Assembly: GCA_934667465.1 (NCBI GenBank)
Contig: CAKUMG010000493.1
Location: 1 to 5,362, forward strand
From: an uncultured Actinoplanes sp.
GTDB lineage: Bacteria; Actinomycetota; Actinomycetes; Mycobacteriales; Micromonosporaceae
Length of the DNA: 5,362 nt
Reading direction: 5' to 3'
In this document: in pieces, positions 4,356 through 5,362 of the stretch
Layout: each line of letters starts with the position of its first letter
Numbering within the stretch: position 1 is the first letter of the stretch
Notes under the pieces: model-generated
Database searches by the model: none
The model's input: only the letters and a program-made list of their open reading frames with translations
Told to the model about the DNA's origin: nothing
Translations under genes and position numbers: made by a program

Positions 4356-5362
4356 CCGGGCCCCGCAGCCCCTGGTGGGTGGTCGTCGGCGCCGGGATCG
4401 CCGCGGCGTTCGGCCCGCAGATGTATCTGGCCTCCCTCGGCCTGTTCGTGGACCCGATCTCCGCGGAGACCGGGTTCAGCCGGACCACCGTCACCGCGGC
4501 CGCCTCGGTCGCCGCGATCGGGATGGCGATCGGGCTGCTGCTGGTGGCCCGCATCGTGGACCGGTTCGCCGCGCGGTACCTGCTCGTGCCCGGGTTCGTG
4601 CTGTTCGCGGCGTCGATGGCGCTGATCGGGCTGACGCCCGGGAACGCGGCGGCGTACCTCGTCCCGTGTTTCTTCCTGGGGTTCTTCGGCGCCGCGACCA
4701 TGGTGCCCGGGCCCCGGGCGGTGGTGAGCTGGTTCGACAACAACCGTGCCCTGGCCGTCGGGGTGGTGACCGGCTTCGTCGCTCTCGGTGCGGCCCTGGC
4801 TCCGGTGCTGGCCGGGGCGCTCATCGACGGCGTCGGATGGCGCGTCGCGTACGGCGTCATGGGTCTGATCGCGATGGTCGTGCCGGTCACGATGGTCACG
4901 CTGTTCGTCCGGGCCCGTGCCGAGCGGCACGTGCGGGGGCGGCTCGTGCTGCAGACGAGTGTCGGCGGGCACGAGGTCAGCCTGGAGCTTCCCGGGCTGA
5001 CGTTCGAGGCGGCGGTGCGCACCCGGCAGTTCTGGGCCATCGCGGCCGGCCTGGGCCTGGTCGGCGCGGTGATCACCGGGTTGCAGGTGCACCTCGTGCC
5101 GATGATGACCGACCGCGGGCTGAGCGACGCCCAGGCCGCGTCGCTGCTGGTCGTCTTCGGTCTGGCCTCGCTGGTCGGGCGGGTGGCCGGCGGGTTCATC
5201 CTGGACCGGGTGCACGGTGCCGTCGTCGGGCCGATCGTGATGCTGGCGCCCATCATCGGCCTGTTCTTCCTGGATCTGCCGTACGCCGGCGCGGCGGCCG
5301 CTGTCGCGTTCATCGGTGTCGCGTTCGGCATCGAGGGCGACTTGCTCGCCCTGCTCATCACC
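4352..5362 (+). CDS. MFS transporter, monocarboxylate/oxalate-formate type (3'-truncated by window edge)
   Basis: The first 337 residues of a major facilitator superfamily permease, open to the last base. It starts at GTG in the GTGA overlap with the reductase stop, preceded by GAGG. Hydrophobic segments fall at about residues 8-33, 46-67, 75-94, 98-119, 133-155, 164-187, then a hydrophilic central loop (188-225), then 227-250, 259-281, 289-307 and 311-327. That is ten of the expected twelve helices. Family signs include the motif-A-like RIVDRFAARYL after helix 2, WFDNNRALAVGVVTG leading into helix 5, GWRVAYGVMG at helix 6, the second-half GRVAGGFILDRVHG, and a late GIEGDLLA. These resemble the MCT/OFA-like group that moves small organic acids by proton-linked exchange or symport. 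Relatives are about 400-420 aa, so about 70-80 residues are missing. Substrate is unknown; the neighbouring reductase suggests a small catabolic or detoxification unit. Confidence 0.9.
   Translation, partial: MTGPRSPWWVVVGAGIAAAFGPQMYLASLGLFVDPISAETGFSRTTVTAAASVAAIGMAIGLLLVARIVDRFAARYLLVPGFVLFAASMALIGLTPGNAAAYLVPCFFLGFFGAATMVPGPRAVVSWFDNNRALAVGVVTGFVALGAALAPVLAGALIDGVGWRVAYGVMGLIAMVVPVTMVTLFVRARAERHVRGRLVLQTSVGGHEVSLELPGLTFEAAVRTRQFWAIAAGLGLVGAVITGLQVHLVPMMTDRGLSDAQAASLLVVFGLASLVGRVAGGFILDRVHGAVVGPIVMLAPIIGLFFLDLPYAGAAAAVAFIGVAFGIEGDLLALLIT

Noticed and set aside
3932..5361. Two long minus-strand open frames opposite the SDR and MFS genes
   Set aside because: Low-complexity Arg/His/Pro/Ala translations with no recognisable motif. 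The plus strand encodes a clear SDR C-terminal half and a multi-helix transporter.

Overview
The window is very GC-rich, its reading frames are rich in G or C at third codon positions, and it uses GTG starts. It encodes a PknB-type receptor kinase and actinobacterial-looking esterase, reductase and transporter genes. Together these point to a filamentous or related high-GC actinomycete. I cannot name the genus from the sequence alone.

Layout: (1) 1-792, plus strand, is the 3' part of an erythromycin-esterase-superfamily gene whose start lies outside the window. (2) 797-908 is a short array of 28-bp tandem repeats between two convergent genes; its last, degenerate unit contains the stop codon of the next gene. 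(3) 886-3311, minus strand, is a two-gene unit: a transmembrane Ser/Thr protein kinase (581 aa) followed 20 bp later by a secreted lipoprotein (219 aa). A good sigma-70-like promoter sits so close to the kinase ATG that the mRNA should be leaderless or nearly so. (4) 3312-3734 is a divergent intergenic region with several small dyads and a 15-bp tandem repeat that runs into the ribosome binding site of the next gene. (5) 3735-4355, plus strand, is a short-chain dehydrogenase/reductase gene that has lost about 100 codons in frame. (6) 4352 to the window end, plus strand, is a major facilitator superfamily (MFS) transporter gene. It overlaps the reductase stop by 4 nt and is cut off by the window edge.

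How the genes may work together: the kinase has a cytoplasmic catalytic domain, a repeat-rich linker, one membrane helix and an extracytoplasmic C-terminal domain of about 140 residues. The lipoprotein has a domain of about 135 residues that aligns by eye with the kinase ectodomain. The pair therefore looks like a sensor kinase plus a membrane-tethered paralogue of its own sensor domain. This is the most interesting system in the window. The reductase and MFS genes form a translationally coupled pair, but the reductase has lost most of its cofactor-binding fold and is probably not an active enzyme, although its frame and ribosome binding site are intact.
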